64,000 nucleotides of DNA from Tricholoma matsutake (taxonomy: Eukaryota; Basidiomycota; Agaricomycetes; Agaricales; Tricholomataceae): NCBI GenBank assembly GCA_026075535.2, contig AP026540.1, positions 62,001 to 126,000 of the forward strand. The letters are read 5' to 3'. A model generated the notes under the pieces. The model was not told the origin of the DNA. It was given only the letters and a program-made list of their open reading frames with translations, and searched no databases. Numbering within the stretch: position 1 is the first letter of the stretch; each line of letters starts with the position of its first letter. The translations under genes and the position numbers were made by a program. Positions 44,026 through 57,200 of this stretch are shown here, one piece after another.

Positions 44026-46781
44026 TTTTTTTTTTTTTTTTTTTTGGTGGAGCATTTCCCACGGGGGGGGGGGGGGGGAGGCATTGGGACTCTAACAACA
44101 TTACAGTCCCGTTGCTCACTAGGGTTTCCAAGGGATCTGAACCTCAGAGTAGACAAAGAATATGCACCCAAATCACCGCAAGGAAATGCATTTATGCACT
44201 GAGTGTGGGGCTCAGTCAGTTTTGGTGAAAGGATATGGGTTAGTGAACCTCAGAGTAGACAAAGAATATGCACCCAAATCACTGCGAGGAAATGCATTTA
44301 TGCACTGAGTGTGGGGCTCAGTCAGTTTTGGTGAAAGGATATGGGTTAGTGAACCTCAGAGTAGACAAAGAATATGCACCCAAATCACCGCGAGGAAATG
44401 CATTTACGCACTGAGTGTGGGGCTCAGTCAGTTTTGGTGAAAGGATATGGGCTAACCCATGCCCTGTTGCTGAGACTGACTCCTACCCACTAAAACCCCG
44501 CTCACCTCTGTCCAGTTTCTGGGGAGGTCTTCCTCATTCTCGAGGGTGTTTTTCCATGTCTGTACTACTATTTTAGGTTTAAGGCCCTTTTTTCCATATC
44601 GTGGGTTTGTCAAGCTGCAGTCAGTTTTGAGTCTGATGTTCATCATTTTGTGCCATCTATTACTTATTTCCTCTGTGGTATATGGGGTGTTTTGTGCTTG
44701 ATCACCCTTTCACAGCATAGTTTCCAGATAAGGTGTGCCGATTCAGATATCAGGATTCTCCAGAATCTATTAGCACCAGGTGTGTGTATGCCATCATTTG
44801 TGTTGAATTCAGTGAGTGCACAGCTTACAATGTTGCCTAGCCATGGTTGGCACCATTCTAGGTTTTTTCGGGTCCATATTTGTTCTGCTAGTCCCCATAT
44901 TATTTCCTGTCCAGGGGTCTCACATCAGGTTAGTATGTGGTCCATTGTTTCGGGGACCCCACAGTGCGGGCATTCACATCTATTTTGAATTTTCTCATGG
45001 AAATTTTCCTTCAGCCAGTATTTGCCAACTCTGTATGCATCATGTGCAGTCATCCATAGGAAGTGTCGTGTATTTCTTGAGAAGTCTTTATGTCGGATGG
45101 CTTTCCAGATTTGGTCTTCGTTAGGCATTTTCCCAGTCGCGTCCTCTACCTCATTTTGTATCTTGTCAATCATTTGGGTCATTGCCCTTCTCTGGTGTGA
45201 GTGAGTTTGTAGTTTCCACTGTCGGATTCCTTTGTATGCTAATGATTGTGTCAGTTTGCTCAGTTTCGCTCCTGTTATTCGGTAGGGTGGTTGGACTGTT
45301 AAGTCAGGCTCGTCCAGTGTGTGGTCTTTCAATGCACCTAGGTTCGCCATCTTGTCTGCTCCTTCAGTTCTCTCATGTCTAGAGTGGCCTTTGATCCACT
45401 TTATCATTGTTCTTCCTTTTCTGGCATGTAGGGTAGCGACAGTGGCTTGGAGGATTCCTGTGTTTGCCAGTCCAATGTACCCTTGATCTTCATGTTTGGT
45501 CAGGTTCTTGGTAAGCACATTGATTGCATACTTGGAGTTGCTTTCAATATATAGGTTAGGGGATTCATCATTGTCCTCTGCAGTGGCTCTGATTGCAAAA
45601 GGTTCTGCTGCTTGGTTTGTTTGGGGGAGTGTCTTGGGGAGTTGTAGGGATAAGTTTTTTGGGTCTCCTTCATGGTAGAAGATACCCACACCTGCCCGAG
45701 CAGAGGTTGTGCCAGTGTCAAGGGTAGACCCGTCGGTTGCGGCAATGGTACTGGGTCCTTGCTCAGGTTCTATGTTCATTATTGTTTCTTTTGGCAGGGT
45801 GCCTTCTGTGAATACACGGAAAATTTCTTTCACAGATTCGGCAGTAATTAGGGATGGGAGGAAGGTTTCCAGTCATCATCCTCATCATTTGCAGGATTTG
45901 GGGTCATGTCAGAGAGCCTTGCAGGGTTTCATTTTGGGGGGAGGGTTTTGATCAAGTCATTGGCCAGTCAGATACAATCTGAGGGGGATTCGCAACTGGT
46001 GTTTTGGATATTTGTACAGGCGGCACAGCTGCAGTACCATGACTCACGGTGGCCATTCGTGAGTTTGAGGCTTGCAAGGTCATCTGCATTGCCTACAGTT
46101 AAAATCTTGTGTTTTCTAAGGAGGCATTTACTGGATTGGTGTGTGGCCAGGCGTCGAATTCTTCTATCGGCTTGGGCATGGTACCATATTGGCAGCTGTC
46201 TTATGGTGTCTTTGGTATTTGTATGGACTTCCATCCATAGACCATACTTCTTTGCAGAGTCCATCATGTTTTTTATCTATGTTGGGTTCTTGTTATTTGG
46301 GTGGCTTCCAGTATAGGTCTTCCAGGTTTGTAGGAGAATATTTGTTCGCATCTCTGGTTTAATATTGTTTTCTGTTTTAGGTATATTCATCATCATTATT
46401 GCATCCGCATATTCTGCCCATGGTGCGTGTGAAGAGTCAAGGTTCAGGTAGCTTTTCAGCCACATAAGTTGAATTGCTTCATTTCTTGCTTGGATGTCGA
46501 GTAGTCCCCGCCCGCCTATATCTTTGGGTGCTAGAAGCATGTCTTCTTTTACTGGGCTCTTTTTATCACTCCAGATGAATGTACATGCGATCTTTTGGAG
46601 TTGTTTTTCTATTGGTTTGGGCATTTGTTGGGCCTGCATCAAGTATTGTGTGAAGCCACCGATCATTTGAACTAGGAGTTTTCATCCCTCGATTGTTGGT
46701 TTTGCATTGTCCCATCTTGCCAGGGCTGTTTCTATCTTCTCGACGATTGGGGACCAGGGTGTGGTGTCAGGGGTGTCATTA
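44026..46781 (-). mobile_element. LINE (non-LTR retrotransposon), 5'-truncated copy 2
   Basis: Same family as copy 1 but longer. Flanks CACAATAGACACTATCT (44009-44025) and CACGATGGACACTATCT (46782-46798) form a 17-bp target-site duplication with two differences; poly(T) of the tail begins at 44026. Minus-strand ORF2 parts: end of the RT region WDNAKPTIEG then KLLVQMIGGFTQYLMQAQQM and IACTFIWSDKK (46720-46550), a cysteine-rich linker CSCAACTNIQNTSC (about 46015), RNase H (AATDGSTLDTG, QTNQAAEPFAI, YIESNSKYAINVLT, EGADKMANLGA), and CPHCGVPETMDHILT. One catalytic Asp (DSKY in copy 1) reads Asn. TGA stops sit at 46683, near 45966 and near 45945. No RT active site is left. Confidence 0.9.
44141..44458 (-). 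repeat. Three 106-bp tandem repeats in the LINE 3' UTR
   Basis: ACCTCAGAGTAGACAAAGAA begins copies at 44141, 44247 and 44353, exactly 106 bp apart. Copy 1 of the LINE has a single version of this stretch (about 41800-41880), so the triplication is private to copy 2 or its source lineage. Confidence 0.9.
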
Positions 46782-46819
46782 CACGATGGACACTATCTGT
46801 CAGTTCTGGCGACCTTGGG

Positions 46820-46920
46820 ATCACATGACCTAGCCAGTCCAAGGTAGCTTTATTCCCCCGATCAACAGATTCTGGCGACCATTGGACAAAAGCTACCTTG
46901 GATGGGCTAGGTCATGTGAT
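46820..46920. repeat. Inverted repeat with 32-bp arms (LINE target region)
   Basis: ATCACATGACCTAGCCAGTC with CAAGGTAGCTTT (46820-46851) pairs with AAAGCTACCTTGGATGGGCT with AGGTCATGTGAT (46889-46920) with few mismatches. The same arm also occurs at 43969-44002 just before LINE copy 2, so the LINE entered a pre-existing repeat unit. Confidence 0.8.
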
Positions 46921-46929
46921 TATATACTA

Positions 46930-48170
46930 GCGTTGCTACGACACTCATTACTAGTCCTAACAGCCCGGTTGTAACTGGATTTCCAGACAACTGACTGTTT
47001 GAGCTTATCCCATTATCTTACTACTCCTAATAGTCCAGTTGTTGGCGTTCCCTGGGTTCCCGGTAACATAGATTATAATGGGTTGAAGCCCAGCATGTAA
47101 GGCACGTACACACCCGTACACCATACCAACTCAGCCTCTCAACAAGTCATTACTGTTTCAATTACTTGTTGGCCCAATGTTGGTTATTCAAAACAAATAG
47201 AGGTAACAACTCATGCCAGATACCTACCCGATCATGCTCTGTTCATTGCAATGTCTCAATGCCCTGAATCTCATAGCTACCAAAAATGGCCAAGGAGAAA
47301 GGTAGATGACTGACATTTTTTGTCAGTGAATTATTATCAGTGAATTACTGATACATTGCAAACCAACGAACACAATTTCCACTCATGCACCATTGATGTC
47401 TCCCTCTCGCATCACACTACCATTTCATAATCAGCTAGTGGTTGTCATTCACTAGGATCCCAGGAACGTCAACTGTAATAGTTCGACCTGTGGAATTGCC
47501 AACACCCAGATCTCCTTTACCTTACGGCATGCACCAGTATCCCCTACTCAATGACAACTCAACAAGGGTTTATACCTTTAATAATTTGTTGGTTTTCTGA
47601 CACAAAGGAGGTAAGTGATGATCTCAAATACCTGATCATGTCCCATTCATTGTAGTGTTCAGTGCCCCACCACTTACACATCTTGTAGCTCACAAAACTG
47701 GCCAATGAGGCAAGTTGATGACCAACATTTTTTGTCAGTGAATTACTCATTTATTGAAAACATGTCATCACGATGTCATTCCACATGACCTTATCGTCTT
47801 CCTCTCGCCAAGATGATGACCAACATTTTTTGTCAGTGAATTACTGCTTTATTCAAAACACATCATCACTACGTCACCTCACATGACTCCTCTTGCCAAG
47901 ATGATGACCGACTTTTTTTGTCGGTGAGTTACTGCTACGTCGCAAACACAAGAACACAAATTCCGCCCATGTGCCATTGATTTCTCCCATCTTGTGTATT
48001 CTTGCTTCCTTCTCTCATCAACTCTAAGTTACTTTGCCCATCTTTTTCACCGTTCCATCTTTTCATATGTAATTTTAAAATATATTAATTCCTTCTCAGC
48101 TTAGGCTCTCCGTTCCTCACCTATCAAATGATGGGACCATTTTGGTGGCCTCAGTTACTGCTACTTTGTA
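46930..48170 (+). repeat. Dispersed repeat family A (first block)
   Basis: Blocks around 47090-47400 and 47500-47760 share long phrases such as AATTTGTTGGTTTTCTGACA, GTGTTCAGTGCCCCACCACT and ACATTTTTTGTCAGTGAATT. The last phrase recurs at about 47316, 47728, 47828 and 47909. The same family reappears at 50060-50790. No gene. Confidence 0.75.
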
Positions 48171-48420
48171 TTTTGAGTCAGCGCCACATACCACATCGGT
48201 TGAAAGTCACATGACTGGTAAACGTTTGGAGAGCTCAGCATGGTTATAAATTTATAAGCTGTTCAATGTAGTAATATTCTTTTTGAGTCAGGAGGCCACA
48301 TACCACAGTGTCAGTCAAAAGTCACATGACTGGTAAACGTTTGGAGAGCTCAGCATGATCATAAATTTATAAGCTGTTCAATTTAGTAATCTGCTTTTTG
48401 AGTCAGGAGGCCACATACCA
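48171..48420 (+). repeat. Tandem repeat, 110-115-bp unit, two and a half copies
   Basis: TTTTGAGTCAG starts units at 48171, 48281 and 48396, each with AAAGTCACATGACTGGTAAA and ATAAATTTATAAGCTGTTCA. The last phrase recurs alone at 49687-49708, so this repeat brackets the decayed ORF at 48.5-49.5 kb. Confidence 0.85.
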
Positions 48421-48506
48421 CAGCGTCCATGATTATTCCCGCTACTTTAGTGCACCAAATGCAAAATGGTGCCCGATTGAAACATGTGATATTTTTGGAC
48501 TGGTGA

Positions 48507-49478
48507 ATGGACCGCATAATTGATCTCACACCATCTGTGTCATTTGACGAACCTGTCCATGTGACTGCACTTTGCATCCAAACACAGTTGCCAGTGTTTC
48601 ACATTGTTCAGTTTTCAGTTCTCTCATTCAACATCCAATGTTCAACCATGAGTGCACATATAGCCGGTCAAGCCATCTCTGTTGCCTTTGATAGGCGTTG
48701 ACCTCGGTCCCATATTGCTCGGGCTTGGGCGGTGTCACACAATGTTTATTCTGATTTGTTAACAACAGGTGTCAATGCTGATATGGGTCAAGGCGTGCTT
48801 ACTTGTGTCATCAAACTCATTGTTGGGGAGAATTTAGTGGCCGATCTAATTCTTGGAGCAGATTGTACTATGGAGAATATCTGGTATCTGTGGGATTGAT
48901 TTCGTCTCCTGGGTGGAATCATGAAGCGAATGGATTCCACAGTCGTGGTGAGTGCTACTCGCTTAATCTTCAAATTGTTGCTGATAGATATCTTACCTCC
49001 TCCATGAAATACTTTCAGTCTCAAATGATAGTATTGATGAAGGTGAAACTATCACCATTGAAAATCATTCTTCTACACATTATAATTTGCCTTTGGTAAA
49101 GCAATTATTACTGGATCCAACTTCAGCCCTTTATACAATTTTGAAGATATCTTGAGTGGTCATGGGATTCAATTTTTGGTTGATAATCCTCGTTCTTCTC
49201 AGCTGGCTTTGATACATCATATATTGAATGGATTTTGTGCATCTAATTCAAATTGTGATTGTTGTCTTCTGTCTGGTTCTGTTGGACTTGTTGACTTATC
49301 TTCTGCTATGTGTAATATTGTTGTCGATGCTCCCATACATCTTCTTCAATTGATGTGCAAAGGCATTGGTTATTTGTCTACTGATTCTTTGACTGAGGTT
49401 GAGTTGTTTAAATTGATATGTGTCTGTCATGATGTTCTTTTAAAAAATTCTTCCCTTTCCATTAATACTTGCCTTTGA
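48507..49478 (+). pseudogene. Degenerate multi-copy Agaricomycete ORF with aspartyl-protease-like start
   Basis: Pieces in one orientation: AGQAISVAFDRR, ARAWAVSHNVYSDLLTTGV, then VGENLVADLILGADCTMEN (retropepsin-like [VL][VL]LGADW motif with Cys in place of Trp), a TGA, then FEDILSGHGIQFLV, LALIHHILNGFCASNS, SAMCNIVVDAPIHLL and ICVCHDVLLKN. I recall a repeated fungal family with this order, in which a short aspartic-protease-like core precedes a helical block; its role is unknown. A TGA near 48898, a frame change near 49138 and other breaks make it non-functional. Confidence 0.45.
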
Positions 49479-49479
49479 T

Positions 49480-50756
49480 TGATCTCACACCATGGCAGTG
49501 GCCAGTGTTTCAGATTGTTCAGCTTTTATTCCAGCTACAGAGTACCGACTACAGAATACCATCATACTGTACACTGTATATTGTACAGCATGATCAGGAC
49601 TATATAACAACACCAACAAAACCCTTTATTCAATAATTTATCAAAAGTAGCGGGCTTTGCCACTGCTCGACAGCGCGCTACTTGGTAATAAATTTATAAG
49701 CTGTTCAACTTAGTAATCACATTACTCGGTTCTGGGCCTGTCACGTGAATATTTTATGTTCAAATTTGTCAGCACGCAATGTAGCTAATGCTGGTTGATG
49801 CGGCTGCGGGTGTAGACATGGATATGAATGCAGCCTCTCCCCTGCACTCCGTGCGCTGTCTCCCCATCCCCATCCCCATCACCGTCCCTGTTCTCACAAC
49901 TGGAGGCATACCCTGCAAGCATACACTCTGTTCTTCCTCTTCTTCTTCCGCATCCCCTCCTGCACGCACACCTCGTCCCCCTGGGTATACAAATTCATGT
50001 TCCTGCAGAACCTCTCCAGCACTAATACTTCGCTGCTGCCCAATCCTAGGACGTCTCTGCTCGGCATGCACTGGTATCCCAACTCAATAACTACTCAACA
50101 AGAGTTTATAACTTTTATAATTAGTTGGTTTTCCGATACAAAGGAGGTAAGAGTTGATCTCAAATACCTGAGAGTTGATCTCAAATCCCTGATCATGTCC
50201 CATTTATTGTAGTGTTCAGTGCCCCACCACTTACACATCTCCCAGTTAAATCAACTGACCAATGAGACCGGTCGATGACCAACATTTTTTGTTGGTGAAA
50301 TACAGCTCCATCGCAAGCACCTGGACACAATTTCTGCCCACGTGCCATTGCTATCTCCCTTTTGCATCACACTACCATTTCATAATCAGCTTGCGGTTAT
50401 CGTTGACTGGGTTCCCAGGAATGTCAATTGTAATAGTTCAACCATAGAATTGCTAACATCCAGAACTCCCCCACTTTATGACACGCACCGGTATCCCAAC
50501 TCAATGACTACTCAACCAGGGTTTATAACTTTAATAATCTGTTGGTTTTCTGACACAAAGGCAGTAAGTGTTGATCTCAAATCCCTGATCACGTCCCATT
50601 CATTATAGTGTTCAGTGCCCCACAACTTACACATCTCATAGCTAACCAAACTGGCCAATCAGACGAGTTGAAGACTGACATTTTTTGTTGGTGAATTGGT
50701 GATTTATTGAAAACACATCATCACTACGTCAGCCCATGTGACCTTAACATCTTTCG
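49480..50756 (+). repeat. Dispersed repeat family A (second block); no gene
   Basis: Two head-to-tail copies (about 50060-50400 and 50480-50740) of the family seen at 47.0-47.8 kb, with CATGCACTGGTATCCCAACT, TTGGTTTTCCGATACAAAGG and TCAGTGCCCCACCACTTACA. A short Pro/Ser-rich frame at 49788-50090 has mirror frames on the minus strand and no motif. Confidence 0.7.
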
Positions 50757-53685
50757 ATGATGACTGACATTTTTGTTGGTGAATTACATACCTCAACCAT
50801 GTGCGATCATATCATAACACAATTGACTTCAGTGTATCGTGAAGTAATTCAACTGGAGCCATTGCCTCCCACTTCCAGCCTGAGAACTTTTGAGGGGTAC
50901 TGGACAGTAGTGACACAAGGTGTTCAGTTTGCAGGGCAGATACTTGTGCACCTCTGTGGTGTTGGTGAAGCATCGACAATCCAAAATGATGAAATAATGT
51001 GGGGTATGTATTCAGAATTAAACATGGGTTTAGGGTTAAATTGTACCTATCACAGATGATATCCATGCCATGATGGAAGTAGGACAGGATGATGAGGAGG
51101 ATGTAGGAGATGTACACACAGGGACAGAAGACCAAGAGGAAGATGAAAGAAGTGTGCGTGACAATGTTTAACCTGCTATAAACCTCATGTTGACATGTAG
51201 TCTTGACAGGAAGCAGAAACGCGATATCAAGCCATCCTTGATTGTACTGAACAAGGGCATTATACTTGCTCATCATTGGAGCAGCTTCTTCTACATGGAT
51301 GCAGAGGAAATATAGTGGCCAAGGAGCAAGATGCACTCATGCGATTGATGATGGGATATGGCAAGACCACAAAAGCGAAGATGGTAAGTCCCAAATGATG
51401 CATATATGTAGGCTATATGATGATTGGGCCACAGAATTCTATATTCAGGCGAGATGATGCAGGACCATCTGACTGGGAACAGGTTTACGACTCAGTCTTA
51501 GCCATGGAAGCAGTCCCAGATGACATGGAGCATCTATTAGAGACAGACAAGGTACATCACACACTCTTTATTATCCTAGGAAGGCTCAGGATATCCTCAG
51601 TTTCTATTGAATTGTGGACATGGTGACATGTTGAGCGGGTATATTTGATATGTTATACGGACAATACACGTCATCAAATTTGCAATAGATTGGAAAGCAA
51701 AAGAGTCTACAGCAGAAGGGCGAGGATGGAAGCGCAATTACCAGCAAAAATTGTTTGATCGTGAACAAAACCAGGAGGTTGCCCAAATTGAAGCAACTTG
51801 CATGGGAAAATGCATGGAGAAAAAATTGACCGGCCTCCGTCGTAGATTTGGGGTCAGACATGAAAAGTTGGTAACGGCACATAATCATATATGCAAGCTT
51901 TATGAAATGGTGCGTCATCAATGTGCCTAAAAATTAAAACTTATCACATTTGAGCCAGTTCGGCACTGGTGTACTCCTGGATCCATTGTGGACAGCAAGC
52001 AAGGGGGCAATGCCCACTACCCAGAAAGCTGCAGGTCGCAGTTCTTTGTTTGGTGCAACCTTGGACATGATAATGTCCAACTTGTGGACAGATCTGTCTT
52101 CAAATGATGGCGGTGATGGTGACAACAATGTTGATGATATCCTCAAATGTAGACGGAGAGACAGCGCAGCAACCTTGGTCCAACTGATGATGATCTTTGT
52201 CAGTGAGGATCTAGCAGAATGGGTAAAGACATTTTTAGAAGAGGGGCTGGAAGAGCCCATAACCCTTCAGGAAGATGACGAGATGACACAGGCAGGTATA
52301 TATTTATATTTGGTGGCCTCGCTAACCCTCTTTTTAGGAGACACCGGGAAACTCTCAGGATGCCACCAGTCCATCAACATCAATCCATATACCGCCCAGG
52401 TGAGATACTCCCTTGTGTAACACGCCTGACCAAAGCAGTGTGGCATCAAGCCCTGGTGCAGGGACAGGGGGTGGCGATGAGGTGTGTATATTAATCGGAT
52501 ATATGCCTCCATTCATGTGAAAAATTGCATGTGAAGGCACAATCAAGTTCCTACAGAGGACAGGGAATGCCCCAGGTGGTAAATTATGTTCTCTCAACCT
52601 TGCACATGCATTCATCTTGAAATGTATAGGAAAGATCACACATCCGTGGTTTGTACCAAACAAAATGAACCATTGCAGAATCAGATCCCGAATCATTGTA
52701 TGTAGACAAGAAGAGACAGCATATGACTGAAAGGCAAATTGTTCACTCACCACCATGGGGCATGCTATCTGTAAGTGATTGCATTGTTTTGTCAAATGTG
52801 TGCAATCGATGTCAGGATTTGTATGCATCAGATGACACAGGAATCAGGACCAAGCAACCTCCTGGGTGACAATGACAACGATACAGATAACCAGGAATGG
52901 GTACAGGCTGCACCATTACAATGCCCATTCCCCAACTGTGATGACCTTCTGCCTGAGAAACCCAGGGGAACACTAGCGAGGTTGATAAAAAATTGGCAAA
53001 ATATTATCAGAGTATCTGGTAGTAAAAGAACGAGAGATGACCAGCACAATCTCAACAGGATAGATCTCCTGATATGTGCTGAGATCAGTAAGGAGGACGA
53101 GTATGAACGATTGATGGCGTCTGCAACCGATGCAGGGTGGCCTAGTACTTGCAATTTCAAATGCCTGCCTCGGAGAATCTGTGACATGAGGGCGGAGTTG
53201 GACCAGCTTATCAGCCACAAGTATGCACAATCCCAGTGTCAGGTATGGAAAGTGTTTTTGAAAGATGTGAAAGACCTGGCAAGATTTGTCTGGGACTCGA
53301 ACTTTCAATCCCATCATCTCGACAAAACATGCCCAGGCTAGTAAGTGTTGGCTATAAATTCATAGCTACTGTCTAACAGGTTGAGGCTAGCTATGGTGAG
53401 AAGGGCAAAGCCATCATCTATGACACACTGCGTCGAATTTTCCTGGCCAATCAGACGTGCATAAACAAGATTGTCCCGCTTACACTCATCTTGTTCATTG
53501 AATACATCCTCATCCCTCATGTCTCAGTCATGCTGATCTCACGCGATCTAGATATCACCACGGACAAGGCCTATCAAGTCATGATTGCAAGTGCATCATA
53601 TGGGGAAATGATGTATCCTCATGAGGAGGATGATGATGAGTTGGACAGTATACTAGAAAAAAATGCCCATATGTTTGGCAAATGA
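50757..53685 (+). CDS. RTC4-like domain protein, multi-exon
   Basis: Plus-strand exons in order: acidic N-terminal parts (DDEEDVGDVHTGTEDQEEDE, about 51100), IKFAIDWKAKESTAEGRGW and GKCMEKKLTGLRRRFGV (51680-51860), FGTGVLLDPLWTASKGAMP (51958), TLVQLMMIFVSEDLAEWVK (52170), a cysteine motif CPFPNCDDLLPEKPRGTLAR (52920), then the domain proper: FLKDVKDLARFVW (53255) and, after an intron, VEASYGEKGKAIIYDTLRR, FIEYILIPHVSVMLISRDL and YQVMIASASYGEMMYP (53380-53620). The YGEKG...TL...F...LIP.V...LI..DL...YG.MMYP pattern is that of the RTC4-like domain, named for yeast Rtc4 (restriction of telomere capping). Function in mushrooms is unknown. It ends 533 bp before the helicase gene in the same orientation. 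Confidence 0.65.
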
Positions 53686-54217
53686 GGTCCCTCAGATCCG
53701 GTAAGCAATATCCAACTGATCTGGTCAACAGCCTCTCACATCCAGACAAAGTTACATACAGAGAAATGAAGTCGTTGTCTGAGGAAAGTATGAATCAATG
53801 CATAATTAGTTACCAAACAATTCCATGCGGTCAATACCCAAGACAGCTGTACTTATACCCAATATATTCTAGTTGTTTGCAGAAGCGGAAACTAGATCTA
53901 GTGTGCTTCCCTACGATGCTTCTATTCTACCTCCCCACATGTCATCAGAGTTGCTGCATGTTTCAATGGGTGGTAGTTGTTGTGTCTCAAAGCCCCCTTC
54001 AATGCACACCACCATGCAGGGACAAGTAGGGTAAATCCACCACAGGATATAAATGCATACAACTGACGATGTATTCACAGCCCAAAGCACACCAGATCTC
54101 AGGTCTCTGCCATATCTGAGATGCACCAGCCCACAGCAAGCAGTCATGTACCTGTGATTACCAGTACAATGTGCATAGTTTTCAATTTTCTTTAGCAAGT
54201 TTATAGCAGCGTATTGA
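53686..54217. other. No gene recognised
   Basis: Spacer between the RTC4-like gene and the helicase gene. Short frames on both strands have no motif. It would hold the terminator of the first and the promoter of the second. Confidence 0.4.
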
Positions 54218-57200
54218 ATGAGGTCAATTAGGACAAAGAAAGCAAAGATGGATGACAAAATCCCCCAAAATCGCCAGTGCAGAAAATGTAAATCCCAGCT
54301 CGATAACTCGTCAAACGCTGCCAATCATATAGCGTGCCTGGTAGAGGATGCCCAAATTATGGATCATGCGCAGTCCATATACACTATAACACGACAAAGT
54401 GGGAGGTTCTGTTGCCCGACATGTAAAATGGGATATGTAAATGCAGATGTATTCAAGGTATGATGATGAGAAGAAATTTGTGCGGTGAAACTCATTTTAT
54501 CACAGGCTCATTGCTTGGAGTGTAGAGGGACATATGCCACTGTCTCGGCCATGTCGATGCTGGAAATCAATCAGAACAATAAGACGCAAGTCCTGACTGT
54601 GGAAGATACATCTCTTGAATGTCCAATGCTGTCAGCACCAGCAGTGGAATCCATGGGTCCCCAACTATCCTGCACCCTCTCCGTGGAGACAGTTTCAATG
54701 TCATCGACTTCAGAGCTCCAAGAGAGTGTTCTCATTAGCAACAATGAACCCCATGTGTCCCCCGTGAGATCGCTCTCCATCCATCAAACCCTGCCTCCAT
54801 CCGTGGACGCATTAATCTCAGAGACGGCACAAGGCCTGCTTCGGAGCAATGGCTTGGCCATCAACATGGAGCACCACATCGTGATATGTAGGGAGTGTGG
54901 TTTTATCATAAACCCCTCTGGAGTACGGGAGCATATTATGAACACACATAGGCATATGCAACCACCCCTAGATTTGCAGAAGAAATTCAATGACTTGCTG
55001 AACACTCAACCAAGGCTGACATATCAACCCCCTCACCCTAACACACCAATTGAATCTATCCCTGAGCTCAGATGCCCCATACCCACATGCCTTATATGTT
55101 CGGTGTGTCATAAAGGATATCAGGTTGATCAAAAACACCCTACCAACCCCTCGAAGCCGTTCAAACAACATTGTTGTACAAAAGGAGAACAAGTGCACCC
55201 AAATAGGACGTTCAGTCTCCATCCAGCACAACATTTTGGGACTCATTTATCATGGTTCACAGTCTGTCCTCCACAATGTAGGATACTCCCAACCAACACC
55301 CCTTGGAACCACTATCAAGCAATGCTTTCCACTTGGCCCCCACCATCCATGGAAATTTCTGTTCCAGAAAATTACCGTATTCTGCATCAGTTTTTGCACA
55401 AAGAACGATGGCTTGATCATGTGGCAGGTGTGGACTTATCAACAATCCGTGAGTTGTCAGGGTTTTTGGCCAAGGAAAAGGTTATTGGCAGCCTCCAAAG
55501 GTGTATTCATGCGTACCTTGCGGTAGCTCAGGGAAAGCTAAAAAGTTATGTGCTGAGACAGCTTATAGGCACATGACCATCGTCTGAACACGCCCATACC
55601 TTCCAGAAGCACCACAAAGATGTAAATTATGACAGTCACCAAAAATATGCGTTGATTGTGGCGGCATCAATTGCCTTGTTGCTGCAGATTGTGAATAATC
55701 CATTGCCACAATATCATTTTCCCGTTGGTGCATCAATTGAAGCCAAGGCATGAGCACTTTACACAGCTTTAGAGCATTCAGACGCAGGAACACAGCAGAA
55801 TCATGGAGCCGATGGTTATGATGATGGACAATCTGCCATGCCAGATATCCAGCATAAACATGGAGAGGAAGAAGAAGACGAAGACAATGAAGAAGAATAT
55901 TCAGATGACCCCATGCTGCCTGATAGGTGCGATAAAGGTGACCTCCTGGATGTGGAAGAAGATTTTGTGGAGGATCCCCATGCAATCGCACATCCATACG
56001 GCATGTCAGAAACACGAAGGATACCTCAGTTTGATGACGATGTGCAGAAAGAACTCTGTGACCTCTTGAAACTTTTATATGTACAGCACCTTGGAACCAA
56101 TCATTTCAGGAGTGTTTTTGTGCAGTATATTCTGCTGTCATCAGTGAAAGAATCATCTGTGAAAGGGAATGTGATGTGGCATGGTGTGTCAGAGATAACA
56201 CACCAAATTGCAGCACTCTTGTTTACTGGTCGATTGGTGTTGGCCATGGTTATCCATGCAGAAAAAGCCAAGCATCCCAGAAAAATGTATTCTGTGTGCA
56301 TATAGCTAGTATTTATTGTATAAGATAGCTGAACACTTCCAAAACAGGCTGTTTGAAATGGTCCAACCGTACCTCAAAGAAGCAGAGGGACGGGTCATGA
56401 TGCACCTCTATCTCTTGAAATGGGTACTTGACTCGATACAATCTGCAGATACAAAAGTGTTGCTGTTCAACTCCCCTACAAATGATGGTCAGAGCGTTAT
56501 GGTAGATGGCACTCACATATATGCTCAAGACATGAAGATGTGCCATGACGAATTGATGGATGAAATCGAAATCAGGATTGATAAACTTCTCTGGGGACAG
56601 TTCAAGCTATCGGAAGACCAGGAGATTCAAGATGACCCCCGAAATCGAAATGCTGGGTACAGCTTGATTTCTGATCTGCGAAACACATGGACGATGGGAA
56701 CATCTGTGCTGGAGTATATTGTATCAACACCGTCTCTGTTGGAAAAGTTTGGATCGCTGGATAATGATGGGAGTGTCATATGGCACCCCGGGGCATGCAT
56801 TCTGCAGATGACAGAAATATATGAGGTCCAGAGACTCATAGCAATTTTGCTTATCCTGTGCGGCGGGCAACCAGGCCGAGCCATTGAATATGCCTGCTTA
56901 CTCTTGTGCAATATTCCTGGTGGGTTGATCCGAAATGTGTTTTGGTTAATGGATGTGTTCATGCTACGTGGATCGTACAATAAAACCAGTCATCAGTCAT
57001 CGGAGGACAAAACAATGGTCCGGGTGCCTATCCCTAGGCTTGGTCAACTTGTTGCATGATTTCTTATCCATCTCCGCCCACTTTATTCTGAATGGCAGTA
57101 CCATTTCCGTCCCAAACTATATGCGAATTCACAGATGTTCTTATTTGCAGGCCTTTACTGGCCAGTGACAGCTAGAGACCTGACCTTGTCACTGGCACAG

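Noticed and set aside
49769..50090. Pro/Ser/Cys-rich plus frame with mirror minus frames
   Set aside because: Open on both strands, partly within repeat family A, no domain.
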